NCBI GenBank assembly: GCA_944372115.1
Contig: CALVYH010000002.1
Coordinates: 168,864-206,237, forward strand
Direction: 5' to 3'
DNA length: 37,374 nt
From: an uncultured Bacilli bacterium
GTDB taxonomy: Bacteria > Bacillota_I > Bacilli_A > RFN20 > CAG-826
Of the stretch, positions 7,547 through 15,572 are shown piece after piece. The notes under the pieces are model-generated. The model made no database searches, was not told the origin of the DNA, and worked only from the letters and a program-made list of their open reading frames with translations. Position numbers and translations under genes: made by a program. How positions within the stretch are numbered: the stretch's first letter is position 1; each line of letters starts with the position of its first letter.

Positions 7547-8788
7547 ATGGATACTTATAGTGTTGCCTTTAAAGTTATTAGACATGTTATCGATAACGAA
7601 TTTGATTTAAAAGATTCAATTCGTAAAGAGACAAAAGAAGCAACCAGAGGAGAAACAATTGAAGTTTCTCAAATATCTGGTATCTTTTTTCGCAACTACT
7701 ATTTAATTTCCCACCTTTCAGGTATTTTAAATTTTAAAAAAAATAGCGATGAAATGATTGAACTTGGTCTTTTATATGTAAATAATGCATTTAGAAAAAA
7801 GATTGATCAAAACAAAATGTTCAATGATTTTTTAATGTTTATCATTCAAAAAAAGCATCAATTAAAAAAAGAAGAGATCTTTTATATTAAAGACGTTATT
7901 TCAAAAAAAAGAACTTTTGATTTTTTTGATGTTCGAAAAGGAACTTTAAGATATTATTCTTTAAGATTCAATAAACCAGAACGGTTAATTAAAATGCTTT
8001 CAAAACAATATGGAAAAAAAGATGGTTTAGCGATAATTTATGAAATGTCGGCTATGCCTCAACAATTTGTTAGTGTTAATTATGAAAAATCTTTTTCTCC
8101 TACAATGGCTTTTAAAAAAATCGGAGATGATTTATTTGAATATACAAATCCAACTTCAATAAGAAAAGAAGATTCTTTTCATGATGGTCAAATTTATTTA
8201 ACTCAACTTGGTAATTTAGAAGCTTTGAAAAATTTAAATTATCAAAATTCAAATTTAACATGTTTTATAGGTGAATTTAATAGTATTGCTTTGGATTTTT
8301 TTAAAAAATTTGTAAATAAAGGAAACATTTTAAATTTTATAAGCGATAATAAAAAACAAGTTTTTAAAATTTTTGATGTAATTAAAGCTAATGATTTGAA
8401 CGAAACGCATTTTTACGAATCTAATGAAGATTCCTTGGAAGCACATTTATCAATAAAACAAGATTTAATTCTTTATTCGCCAAGATCTTCTAATTTTGAA
8501 TTATTTAGAAGAAACCCAGAATATGGTGTTTATTTTAAAATAGATTCTTTAGATGAAATAATTATTTCTATTAAAAATGGTTTAAAAAATATATCAAAAT
8601 TTGTCGATGTAAACGGATTACTCCTTTATGTTGTCCCAACTGTTGATTTAAAAGAAACAAGAGTTTTAGTTTCTGAATTTGTTGACGAAAATAAAGAAAA
8701 TTTCGTTTTAGAAGAAGAAAAAATGCTCTTACCAAATAAAGAAGGAAATTCTCTTTTATATTATGCAAAAATTAGGAGAATTAAATAA
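7547..8788 (+). CDS. RsmB/NOL1-family rRNA methyltransferase homologue, probably catalytically inactive
   Basis: RsmB methylates C967 of 16S rRNA. This 413-residue protein keeps the family's architecture: an N-terminal NusB-like helical region (1-130), the linker RYYSLRFNKPERLIKMLSKQYG (like the RYSHPEWLV motif of RsmB), then a Rossmann-like C-terminal domain. The C-terminal RRNPEYGV and LLPNKEGNSLLYYAKIRR also fit. The expected PC motif (DAPCSG) reads YSPRSS at 310-315, and the catalytic YSTCT reads YVVPT at 361-365, so both cysteines are gone. The glycine-rich SAM loop is not recognisable. The place directly before rlmN is the usual rsmB location. Loss of activity is an inference. No clear Shine-Dalgarno is seen. 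Confidence 0.75.
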   Translation: MDTYSVAFKVIRHVIDNEFDLKDSIRKETKEATRGETIEVSQISGIFFRNYYLISHLSGILNFKKNSDEMIELGLLYVNNAFRKKIDQNKMFNDFLMFIIQKKHQLKKEEIFYIKDVISKKRTFDFFDVRKGTLRYYSLRFNKPERLIKMLSKQYGKKDGLAIIYEMSAMPQQFVSVNYEKSFSPTMAFKKIGDDLFEYTNPTSIRKEDSFHDGQIYLTQLGNLEALKNLNYQNSNLTCFIGEFNSIALDFFKKFVNKGNILNFISDNKKQVFKIFDVIKANDLNETHFYESNEDSLEAHLSIKQDLILYSPRSSNFELFRRNPEYGVYFKIDSLDEIIISIKNGLKNISKFVDVNGLLLYVVPTVDLKETRVLVSEFVDENKENFVLEEEKMLLPNKEGNSLLYYAKIRRIK

Positions 8789-8790
8789 AA

Positions 8791-9840
8791 ATGTACAATT
8801 TATACGATTTTAAAATAGAAAAACTTGAAGATTTGTTAGTTAATAAATATTTTCAAAAGAGGTATCGTGCAACACAACTTTTTAAATGGATTTATGAAAA
8901 AAGAGTTGGCGACTTTGATAAAATGAGTGATATTTCGCTTTCTTTCAAAGAAGTTTTGAAAAATGATTTTACTTTAGATAAGCCAAAAATTTTTAAAAAA
9001 CAAGTTAGTAAAGATGGAACTATCAAACTTTTACTTGAGATGAAAGATGGTGATTTAGTCGAAACTGTTTTAATGAGATATAACTATGGCAATGTCGCGT
9101 GTGTTTCTTCTCAAGTTGGTTGTAACATGGGCTGTGCTTTCTGTGCATCCGGATTTTTAAAAAAGAAAAGAAATCTAACATGTGGAGAAATGGTTGGAGA
9201 AGTTTTAATTTTAGATGAACTTTTAAAAGAAGAAGATGAAAATAAAAGAGTAACGCATGTTGTTGTTATGGGAACTGGCGAGCCATTTGATAATTATGAC
9301 AATGTTTTAGATTTTATTAGAATTTTAAATCATCCTTATGGTTTTGCAATTGGAGCTAGACATTTAACTGTTTCTACTTGTGGACTTGTTGAAGGAATTA
9401 GAAGATATGCAAACGAGCACATTCAAATAAATTTGGCAATTTCCTTACATGCTCCTAACGATGAGATTAGAAATAGATTAATGCCTGTTTCAAAAAAATA
9501 TCCTTTAAATGAATTAATGGATGCTGTTAAATATTATGAAAAAGAAGCAGGAAGAAGGGTTACTTTTGAATATATTTTATTAAAAGGTGTCAATGATTCT
9601 AAAGAAAATGCAAAAGAACTAGCTGCTTTAATTAAAGGAACCTTAGCTTATGTTAACCTTATTCCTTATAATCCAATTAAAGAATTAATTTTTGAAAGAA
9701 GTGATGAAAGTAATGTTCATGATTTTTTAGATACATTAACAAAACTTGGCGTTACCGCTACAATTAGAAAAGAATTCGGAACAGATATAGATGCTGCTTG
9801 TGGGCAATTAAGAGCAAAAAATGAAAATAAAAAATTATAA
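8791..9840 (+). CDS. rlmN: 23S rRNA (adenine(2503)-C2)/tRNA(A37) methyltransferase, radical SAM
   Basis: RlmN methylates A2503 of 23S rRNA and A37 of some tRNAs by radical SAM chemistry. The 349-residue product has the iron-sulfur cluster motif CNMGCAFC near residue 111. It also has GTGEPFDNYDNV, SLHAPNDEIRNRLMPV and the C-terminal DIDAACGQL that holds the second mechanistic cysteine. An N-terminal helical domain (KRYRATQLFKWIYEK) precedes the barrel. The gene starts 2 nt after the rsmB-like stop and is overlapped for 20 nt at its end by the phosphatase gene, so it is operonic and probably translationally coupled. Confidence 0.97.
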   Translation: MYNLYDFKIEKLEDLLVNKYFQKRYRATQLFKWIYEKRVGDFDKMSDISLSFKEVLKNDFTLDKPKIFKKQVSKDGTIKLLLEMKDGDLVETVLMRYNYGNVACVSSQVGCNMGCAFCASGFLKKKRNLTCGEMVGEVLILDELLKEEDENKRVTHVVVMGTGEPFDNYDNVLDFIRILNHPYGFAIGARHLTVSTCGLVEGIRRYANEHIQINLAISLHAPNDEIRNRLMPVSKKYPLNELMDAVKYYEKEAGRRVTFEYILLKGVNDSKENAKELAALIKGTLAYVNLIPYNPIKELIFERSDESNVHDFLDTLTKLGVTATIRKEFGTDIDAACGQLRAKNENKKL

Positions 9841-10585
9841 AGGTACATATGCCTACCAATGTGATATTGGAATGGTTAGAAAAACAAACGAAGACCGTGT
9901 TAAAGGAATGGTAAACTCATTTAATAATGTTTTACTTGTTGTTGCGGATGGAATGGGTGGCCATAAAAAAGGTGAATATGCTTCAAATGAAGTAGTAACT
10001 TTTTTAAGCAAAGAATTTAAAAGGAAAGCTCGTTTTACTTCATTTTTTGATGCTCATTTTTGGTTATGTTCAACCGTTAAAAAAATAAATAAAAATATTT
10101 TCAATTTGCAAGATAACAACGAAGATTATAGAGGTATGGGTTCTACAATTTGCGTTGCTTTAATTTATAAAAGAAGATTAATGGTTTTAAATGCTGGTGA
10201 TTCAAGATGTTATGTTTTAAAGAATAATAAGTTAGAACAAATTACCGAAGATCAAACTTATGTTCGTTATTTAATAAATTCTGGTCAAATTAATGAAAAA
10301 GAAGCATTGACTCATCCAAAAAGACATTATTTAACAAACGCAATAGGACTTTTTCCTACCTTTTCATATGATTTAAATATTTACGATTATCACGGAGAGA
10401 GTTTATTTTTATGTAGTGATGGTCTTTATAATAATGTTTCTTTTTCTGATATCGAAGCTAATTTAAGGTCAAATAATAGTGTCGATGATAAAATTAATTC
10501 GCTTGTTAACTTAGCAAATTATAATGGCGGAACTGATAATATTTCATGTATTTTATGGGAGAGTCTAGATGATCAAAGTAAATGA
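9821..10585 (+). CDS. stp: PP2C-family Ser/Thr protein phosphatase (Stp/PrpC)
   Basis: Dephosphorylates targets of the adjacent Ser/Thr kinase. The 254-residue product has all PP2C metal-site motifs: CDIGMVRKTNEDR near residue 14, VVADGMGGHKKGEYAS near 40, GSTICVAL, LNAGDSRCYVL, LCSDGL and NGGTDNISCIL near the end. There is no membrane segment. The start lies inside rlmN in another frame, preceded by an AAGAG-like site. It ends with TGA, the only TGA stop seen in this window. If TGA were read through, the frame would meet TAG four codons later. The kinase ATG lies 17 nt before the end. Confidence 0.95.
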   Translation: MKIKNYKGTYAYQCDIGMVRKTNEDRVKGMVNSFNNVLLVVADGMGGHKKGEYASNEVVTFLSKEFKRKARFTSFFDAHFWLCSTVKKINKNIFNLQDNNEDYRGMGSTICVALIYKRRLMVLNAGDSRCYVLKNNKLEQITEDQTYVRYLINSGQINEKEALTHPKRHYLTNAIGLFPTFSYDLNIYDYHGESLFLCSDGLYNNVSFSDIEANLRSNNSVDDKINSLVNLANYNGGTDNISCILWESLDDQSK

Positions 10586-11465
10586 TTTAATAGATGATAG
10601 ATATAAAATAAAAGCTTCGATTGGTCATGGCGGAATGAGTGATGTTTTTGAAGGCTATGATATAGTTATGAAAAGAGCAGTTGCTTTTAAAATTTTAAAC
10701 GAGGAAAGCGTTTTAAATCCTCAAAATTTAATTCGTTTTGAAAATGAAGCAAGAATTGCTGCTAGTTTATTTCATCCAAATATCGTTAGAATCTATGATT
10801 ATGGATTTTATGAAGGTGCTCCTTATATAGTTAATGAATTACAAAAAGGTCAAACTTTAAAAGACGCTTTAACTTTTAAAAAGTTTTTTTCTTTACCTGA
10901 AGCTTGCCAAATCATGATTCAAGTTTTGGAAGGATTAGCCTATATTCATTCTAAAGGAATAATTCATCGAGATATAAAACCTCAAAACATATTTTATGGG
11001 AGTGATGGAATAGCTAAAATTGCTGATTTTGGAATTTCAACGATCAAATATTACAATCTTAACTTGGATGAACCAAAAAAAGTTGTTGGTACTGCTCAAT
11101 ATTTAGCACCTGAAGTTTTAAAGGGATCTAAACCAAACGAACAATCGGATATTTATGCTGCCGGAGTAACTTTTTTCGAGCTCTTAACAGGTTATATTCC
11201 TTTTGATGATCAAAATGTAAATGTTGTTGCTAGAGCTCATGTTGATCATGAGATTCCTTCCCCTCTTGATTATATGCCTACTTTACCACAAAAATGCGAA
11301 GATATTGTAAAAAAAGCAACATCTAAAAATTTGAATTATCGTTATTTAAAAGCTGAAGACATGTTAAATGATATTAAAGAACTTTATGGTGATAAAAAAA
11401 CTATAAAAAAGTCAACTCCATTAATTACTCGTTTATTTGGAATAATGAAGAGAAATAAAATATAA
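10569..11465 (+). CDS. prkC: PrkC-type Ser/Thr protein kinase lacking TM and PASTA domains
   Basis: The 298-residue Hanks-type kinase has the glycine loop GHGGMSDVFEG (19-29), catalytic Lys41 in AFKIL, HRDIKPQN at 133-140, DFG at 153 and GTAQYLAPE in the activation segment. All catalytic residues are present. Bacillus PrkC is about 650 residues, with a membrane helix and external PASTA repeats that sense peptidoglycan. Here the chain ends about 30 residues after the kinase domain with a basic tail (LFGIMKRNKI), so the kinase is soluble. GGGAGAG precedes the ATG. It overlaps stp by 17 nt. The rsgA gene usual downstream is absent. Confidence 0.93.
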   Translation: MIKVNDLIDDRYKIKASIGHGGMSDVFEGYDIVMKRAVAFKILNEESVLNPQNLIRFENEARIAASLFHPNIVRIYDYGFYEGAPYIVNELQKGQTLKDALTFKKFFSLPEACQIMIQVLEGLAYIHSKGIIHRDIKPQNIFYGSDGIAKIADFGISTIKYYNLNLDEPKKVVGTAQYLAPEVLKGSKPNEQSDIYAAGVTFFELLTGYIPFDDQNVNVVARAHVDHEIPSPLDYMPTLPQKCEDIVKKATSKNLNYRYLKAEDMLNDIKELYGDKKTIKKSTPLITRLFGIMKRNKI

Positions 11466-11466
11466 T
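11461..11466 (+). promoter_or_regulatory. -10 box for a leaderless rpe transcript
   Basis: A perfect TATAAT overlapping the prkC stop lies exactly 6 nt before the rpe ATG. TTGGAA at 11437-11442 is a plausible -35 with an 18-base spacer. Transcription would begin at the A of the ATG. No Shine-Dalgarno is present. Confidence 0.5.
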
Positions 11467-11472
11467 TTAGAT

Positions 11473-12132
11473 ATGAAAGAAATTTTTATTGCCCCATCAA
11501 TATTATCAGCTGATTTTTCATCTCTTTATGATGAAATAAAATTTTTAAAAGATGATGGAGCAACATACCTTCATTTCGATGTTATGGATGGACATTTTGT
11601 TAACAATATTTCTTTTGGAAGTTATGTTTTAAGTTGCATTTCTAAAAAAGTAGATTTAATCAAAGATGTTCATTTAATGATTACTGATCCAGAAAAATAT
11701 TATTTAGATTTTGTAAAAGCCGGAGCTGATTTAATAACTTTTCATTATGAAGCGATAAAAGAAAATGAGATTGAAAGATTAATTAAAAAAATAAAAGAAA
11801 GCAATGTAAGAGTTGGAATTTCTATAAAACCTAATACCGATGTTAAAAAATTAGACCCATATTTATCAATTTTAGATTTAATTTTGATAATGAGTGTCGA
11901 ACCTGGATTTGGCGGACAAAAATTTATGGAAAATTCACTAAATAAAATCGAATATTTAGAGAATAAAAGAAAGGAAAATAATTTTTTATATAAAATAGAG
12001 GTAGATGGTGGTATAAATGATTTAACTGCACCATTAGTTATAAAAAGTGGTGCTGATATATTAGTTTCAGGATCTTATATTTTTAAAAGTAAGGATAGAA
12101 AAAACGCTATAAAATTATTGAAAGGTGAATAG
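11473..12132 (+). CDS. rpe: Ribulose-phosphate 3-epimerase
   Basis: Interconverts ribulose-5-phosphate and xylulose-5-phosphate in the pentose phosphate pathway. The 219-residue TIM-barrel protein shows APSILSADFSSL at residues 6-17, LHFDVMDGHFVNNISFG near residue 33 with the metal and catalytic Asp, VHLMITDPEKY, and MSVEPGFGGQKF near residue 137. EVDGGIND and VSGSYIF at the phosphate site follow. It follows prkC, as in Bacillus except that rsgA is missing. The only translation signal is the ATG itself, 6 nt after a TATAAT. Confidence 0.96.
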   Translation: MKEIFIAPSILSADFSSLYDEIKFLKDDGATYLHFDVMDGHFVNNISFGSYVLSCISKKVDLIKDVHLMITDPEKYYLDFVKAGADLITFHYEAIKENEIERLIKKIKESNVRVGISIKPNTDVKKLDPYLSILDLILIMSVEPGFGGQKFMENSLNKIEYLENKRKENNFLYKIEVDGGINDLTAPLVIKSGADILVSGSYIFKSKDRKNAIKLLKGE

Positions 12133-12135
12133 AGT

Positions 12136-12810
12136 ATGCATGCATTTCAAAGTATAGTTTTAGTTTTAGTTATTGCTGGCATTATTGTCTTTGTTTTTTC
12201 TTTTTTATCAATGACTTTGAGTTTTAATAAGACCGGAAGTGGAAAATATAATTTTCTTTCCTATTTTCCTTTTGAACTTAATCAATTTAAAAGAAATTCC
12301 AAAAAAAGCTGGATTTATGAAACGTTGATTATTTTTTCTTCATTACTTTTAGGTTTTTCTTTAATTTTTTATCTTCTTTATATTCATTTTGATTTTAGAG
12401 ATATTTATCAACTTTATATTTTAATGGCTGTAATGTTTATCTCTCTTTTATCATTTAATTTATTATTTTTTATTAAATTGAGCGCATATAAATTACATTT
12501 AATTTTTGCAATAATTTTCGCATTTTCTACTCTTTTAAGCGTTGTATTAGAACTTTTACTCTTAGGAAGAAATGATGTTTTAGGTCTTAACATGTCAACG
12601 CCTTTAATCAATATTATTATTAGCGTTGTTGCAATTATATTTATGATTGTTTTAATTTGCAATCCTTCTTATAAATCATGGGCAAAATTAGTTAAAGTTG
12701 ATGCTCAAACTTATAATCGTCCAAAATATAATTATTTGGCTATTTTGGAATGGGGTTCATTTATAGTTCATTTAGTTTCTTATATTCCTTTAATTGTATC
12801 TTTCTTTTAA
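12136..12810 (+). CDS. Integral membrane protein of unknown function
   Basis: Not recognised as any named family. The 224 residues contain about six hydrophobic segments (roughly 5-27, 62-84, 92-112, 118-140, 155-177 and 203-223) joined by short loops rich in Lys, Asn and Tyr. The loop after the first helix (KTGSGKYNFLSYFPFELNQFK) has a P-loop-like GSGK string, but no nucleotide-binding fold follows, so it is probably chance. It starts 3 nt after rpe and is the last gene of the run. A bidirectional terminator follows. In Bacillus the neighbouring gene is thiN, to which this protein is not similar. Confidence 0.7.
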   Translation: MHAFQSIVLVLVIAGIIVFVFSFLSMTLSFNKTGSGKYNFLSYFPFELNQFKRNSKKSWIYETLIIFSSLLLGFSLIFYLLYIHFDFRDIYQLYILMAVMFISLLSFNLLFFIKLSAYKLHLIFAIIFAFSTLLSVVLELLLLGRNDVLGLNMSTPLINIIISVVAIIFMIVLICNPSYKSWAKLVKVDAQTYNRPKYNYLAILEWGSFIVHLVSYIPLIVSFF

Positions 12811-12825
12811 AAAATATAATAAAAA

Positions 12826-12857
12826 ATCTCCTTAGAATCGAAGGAGATATTTTTTTA
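12826..12857. terminator. Bidirectional rho-independent terminator
   Basis: ATCTCCTT (12826-12833) pairs exactly with AAGGAGAT (12841-12848) across a 7-base loop. An A-tract lies before it and a T-tract after it, so it can end both the rpe/membrane-protein transcript and the convergent rpmB transcript. Confidence 0.85.
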
Positions 12858-12873
12858 CTTTTTAAGTTACAAA

Positions 12874-13065
12874 TTATTTTGCATTAGATTTATTGAGGCT
12901 TCTATAAGCTCTTGCACTCATTCTAACTTTAACAATTTGACCATTAATTTCTACTTTATATGTGTGGAGATTAACATCCCATCTTCTACGAGTAGCGATA
13001 AGAGAGTGTGAGCGTTTGTTACCACTGATTGGGTGTTTACCTGTAATAGGACATACTCTTGACAT
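12874..13065 (-). CDS. rpmB: 50S ribosomal protein L28
   Basis: A 63-residue basic protein of the large ribosomal subunit. It has the L28 signature: CPITGKHPISGNKRSHS at the N-terminus, then TRRRWDVNLHTYKVEING and VRMSARAYRSLNK. Its full length is normal for the family. It has a strong Shine-Dalgarno (AAGGAGG, minus strand, at about 13074-13080) and its own promoter. Its position next to the rpe region follows the Bacillus arrangement. Confidence 0.95.
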   Translation of the reverse strand: MSRVCPITGKHPISGNKRSHSLIATRRRWDVNLHTYKVEINGQIVKVRMSARAYRSLNKSNAK

Positions 13066-13097
13066 TTCTTTTACCTCCTTAACTTCAATGCCTTATG

Positions 13098-13126
13098 ATA
13101 ATATCATATATAATTTTTATAATCAA
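13098..13126 (-). promoter_or_regulatory. Promoter of rpmB
   Basis: On the minus strand TTGATT (13121-13126) and TATTAT (13098-13103) are separated by 17 bases. A leader of about 25 nt carrying AAGGAGG follows. A 7-1-7 palindrome (TATGATA-A-TATCATA, 13094-13108) covers the -10. Confidence 0.6.
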
Positions 13127-13462
13127 ATGAATTTTCACTAAATGTTCTCACTTTCAATATTAAATATCTTTCGATAATAATCTATATTTTTATTATTGCT
13201 AAGATATTTTATAGCAAGAGATAAAAAAGAAATTAAATATTTTTTCACCCTTTTTAAAGATGAATTATCTATTAATCTTATTAAAAAAAGATATTGTAAT
13301 TTAAATAGATATTTTTAATAAACTATATTAAAATCTAACAAAACAAAAAGTTTTCACGTATAAACTTTTTAATAATATATAATTTTATTCTTTAAAATTA
13401 TATTTTAAAGAAAATAACGTCTAAATTTAGCGCTTTTTCTTTTTTAAGAATATAAATAATGA
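13127..13462. other. AT-rich intergenic region between rpmB and jetA
   Basis: No open frame of note. It holds two inverted repeats: AAAAAGTTT / AAACTTTTT (13345-13370, 8-base loop) and a perfect 11-base pair TTCTTTAAAAT / ATTTTAAAGAA with a 3-base spacer (13388-13412). The second lies about 50 bases upstream of the jetA -10. Neither hairpin has a GC-rich stem, so terminator function is weak. I see no RNA gene. Confidence 0.5.
13388..13412 (+). repeat. Perfect inverted repeat upstream of jetA (possible operator)
   Basis: Two exact 11-base arms around TAT, centred about 65 bases upstream of the jetA -10 box. The position suits a regulator site for the jet operon, but no regulator gene is adjacent. 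Confidence 0.45.
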
Positions 13463-13468
13463 TATAAT
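13460..13468 (+). promoter_or_regulatory. Extended -10 promoter of jetABC
   Basis: TGATATAAT is a full extended -10. It ends 16 nt before the ATG, giving an mRNA leader of only about 10 nt with a weak AAGG. The -35 position is just a T-run, as expected for an extended -10 promoter. Confidence 0.6.
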
Positions 13469-13484
13469 TTTTAAGGTTAAAGTT

Positions 13485-14918
13485 ATGAATTTATTTGATA
13501 TTGTACCTAATAATTATTTTTCAATATTTACTGGGAAAAATAAAGAAATCTACATAGAAAGTTTAAATATATTATATTCACTTTTGCAAAACGATGAGGC
13601 TGTAATTAAAAAGTCTGATTTTTTAAGTGCATTAAAAGAAAGAGAAAAAAATTTAAATAATTTTAGTTTAGAAGAGGAAGATTTAAGCGATGAAGAAAAA
13701 AATGATTTAAGTATTGATACACCTACATCTAAAGCATCATTTGTTATTCGTCGACTTGAAGAAACTGGTTGGATAGATATATCGATGGATATTGATAATT
13801 ATGAAGAAGTTATCGTTTTACCAGCTTATACAATTTCTTTACTTAAAACTTTTAATGATATTGTCAGCGATGAAGAAGCCCCATATTTATCACTTGTTCA
13901 TTCAACATATTCTGAATTAAAACTTGAAGATGAAGATATGGATGAACTTTTATATACAACTTTACTAAGATGTTATGAAAATACTAAAAAGTTAAAGGTT
14001 GAATTAATTACACTTATTCATTCAATTCGAATTTTCCAAAATAAATTGACTAAACTTTTTGATACTAATGAAGTTTTACATTCTTATTTCGATATTTATA
14101 AAAAGAAAATATCTGATCGATATTATCACCCTTTAAAAACTTTTGATAGTGTTGCTAAATTTAAAAGACCAATTATTAAAATATTAGATCGCTGGTTAAA
14201 AGATAAAAATATTCGTGAAAAACTCATTGTTCAAGCTTCAATTAGTGCAAAAAATAATAATAAAAAAGAAATTGAGAATGATATTATTACAAAGATTAAT
14301 TATATAACCGATACATATGAAACATTGAATTCTTTAATTTCTTCTATCGATAAAGAAAATAATTCATATACAAAATCTTCAACTCAAAAGATTTTATATC
14401 TTAATAATAGCGATAGAACTATTAAGGGACACCTTGAAAATATCTTTAAACATTATGCTGCGTCAATTAATAATGGAAGAGCACTCGCTGATATTTTATC
14501 TAAAATGCAAGATTCAACTTCATTTTATGAACAAGGATTTATCGATTCAAAGTCGGTTACTTTACCAATTTTAAAGAAATATCGCGAAAATGGTATTCCT
14601 CTTGAAATTGTTTCCTTTGATGAAGCCGATGATTTATTAATGGATAATTTCTTAGAAGAAACAAAAAATATTTATACTGATGAAAGAGTTTATTCCTTCA
14701 TGGAGCATTCATTTGCTGATAAAAAGGAAATTGATTCAAAAGAATTAAAAATTAAGAATTATGACTCGCTCATTTGCTTAATCTTAGCAACAGTTAAAAG
14801 CGAAGATGAGTCATCGTTTTATAGAATTGAAGAATTAATGCCAAAGCAAATTCAAAATAATGACTTTATTATTCCAAACTTTGCTTTCATTAAAAAAGAA
14901 GAAAAGGAGGAAAAATAA
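13485..14918 (+). CDS. jetA: Wadjet system protein JetA (MksF/kleisin-like)
   Basis: The 477-residue protein resembles JetA of type II-like Wadjet systems. The start MNLFDIVPNNYFSIFTGKNK is characteristic of that family, and it is followed by a helical, highly charged body. JetA is the kleisin-type subunit (MukF/MksF counterpart) that bridges the two heads of the JetC SMC dimer and binds JetB. The N-terminal third looks like a winged-helix region (SFVIRRLEETGWIDISMD near residue 85), which fits a kleisin N-domain. It is followed 3 nt later by jetB. The last codons supply the GGAGG Shine-Dalgarno for jetB. Base composition is like the neighbours, with no sign of recent transfer. Confidence 0.82.
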   Translation: MNLFDIVPNNYFSIFTGKNKEIYIESLNILYSLLQNDEAVIKKSDFLSALKEREKNLNNFSLEEEDLSDEEKNDLSIDTPTSKASFVIRRLEETGWIDISMDIDNYEEVIVLPAYTISLLKTFNDIVSDEEAPYLSLVHSTYSELKLEDEDMDELLYTTLLRCYENTKKLKVELITLIHSIRIFQNKLTKLFDTNEVLHSYFDIYKKKISDRYYHPLKTFDSVAKFKRPIIKILDRWLKDKNIREKLIVQASISAKNNNKKEIENDIITKINYITDTYETLNSLISSIDKENNSYTKSSTQKILYLNNSDRTIKGHLENIFKHYAASINNGRALADILSKMQDSTSFYEQGFIDSKSVTLPILKKYRENGIPLEIVSFDEADDLLMDNFLEETKNIYTDERVYSFMEHSFADKKEIDSKELKIKNYDSLICLILATVKSEDESSFYRIEELMPKQIQNNDFIIPNFAFIKKEEKEEK

Positions 14919-14921
14919 TCC

Positions 14922-15572
14922 ATGTTTGAAGAAAAATTTAACGAATTATCTTATTCCGAAAAAAATCAATTTGGAAGTATAGTAAATAGATTACTTTTAA
15001 AAGGTTTTATTGTTAGAGATGTTTTTGATAATAAAGAAAAAATAGTAAAAATTTCTCCAGATTATCGATTTATTGAAAAAAGATATGATTTAATTAATGA
15101 TTATTTATCTTTTTCAAGTTGGCGTATTGAAATTGATAAGATTTTAGGTGTTGTTACTTTATTTAACGATAATGATGAAAATAGAATTAAACTTGATAGA
15201 GAAACATCGTTAGTTTTATTTGTTTTAAGACAAATTTATGAAAACGAGAGAAATCAAACATCAATTAGCGGAGAAAGCATTTATATTACAACTCCAATTT
15301 TAATTAGAACAATGCTTGAACATGGTATTTTAATGCCTGGAAAGAAATTAACCGGAAGAAATATTGCTAAAAGCTTAAGATTTTTAGCTAACCATAACAT
15401 TATTAGTAAAGTTAGCGGAAATTATGATGAAGGAAATGTTGCTTTTTATATCATGCCTTCAATTGTTTATGCTTTAGATAATGAAAAAATTGCTGCTATG
15501 TCGCAAGCTTTAGATAACATAAATAAAAAAGATGAGGAGGTTTTAAACGATGAAACTATTAACCAAGATTAA
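14922..15572 (+). CDS. jetB: Wadjet system protein JetB (DUF4194, MksE-like)
   Basis: The 216-residue product matches the DUF4194/JetB family in length and pattern. It has an N-terminal helix (ELSYSEKNQFGSIVNRLLLKG), a strand-rich part with DLINDYLSFSSWRIEID near residue 60, and a winged-helix-like C-terminal region (GRNIAKSLRFLANHNIISKV). It is the MukE/MksE-type accessory subunit that binds the kleisin and DNA. The ATG at 14922 is preceded by AAGGAGG within the end of jetA. The stop lies 23 nt inside jetC, so translation of B and C is probably coupled. Confidence 0.82.
   Translation: MFEEKFNELSYSEKNQFGSIVNRLLLKGFIVRDVFDNKEKIVKISPDYRFIEKRYDLINDYLSFSSWRIEIDKILGVVTLFNDNDENRIKLDRETSLVLFVLRQIYENERNQTSISGESIYITTPILIRTMLEHGILMPGKKLTGRNIAKSLRFLANHNIISKVSGNYDEGNVAFYIMPSIVYALDNEKIAAMSQALDNINKKDEEVLNDETINQD

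Noticed and set aside
12414..12662. Minus-strand open frame inside the membrane protein gene
   Set aside because: Antisense of a hydrophobic protein; composition and absence of a ribosome site indicate chance.
12136..12810. GSGK string as a Walker A motif in the membrane protein
   Set aside because: No P-loop strand, helix or Walker B follows; the string lies in a loop between membrane helices.
13345..13370. AAAAAGTTT / AAACTTTTT hairpin as a terminator
   Set aside because: The stem is almost all A-T and no gene ends just upstream of it; kept only as an intergenic repeat.
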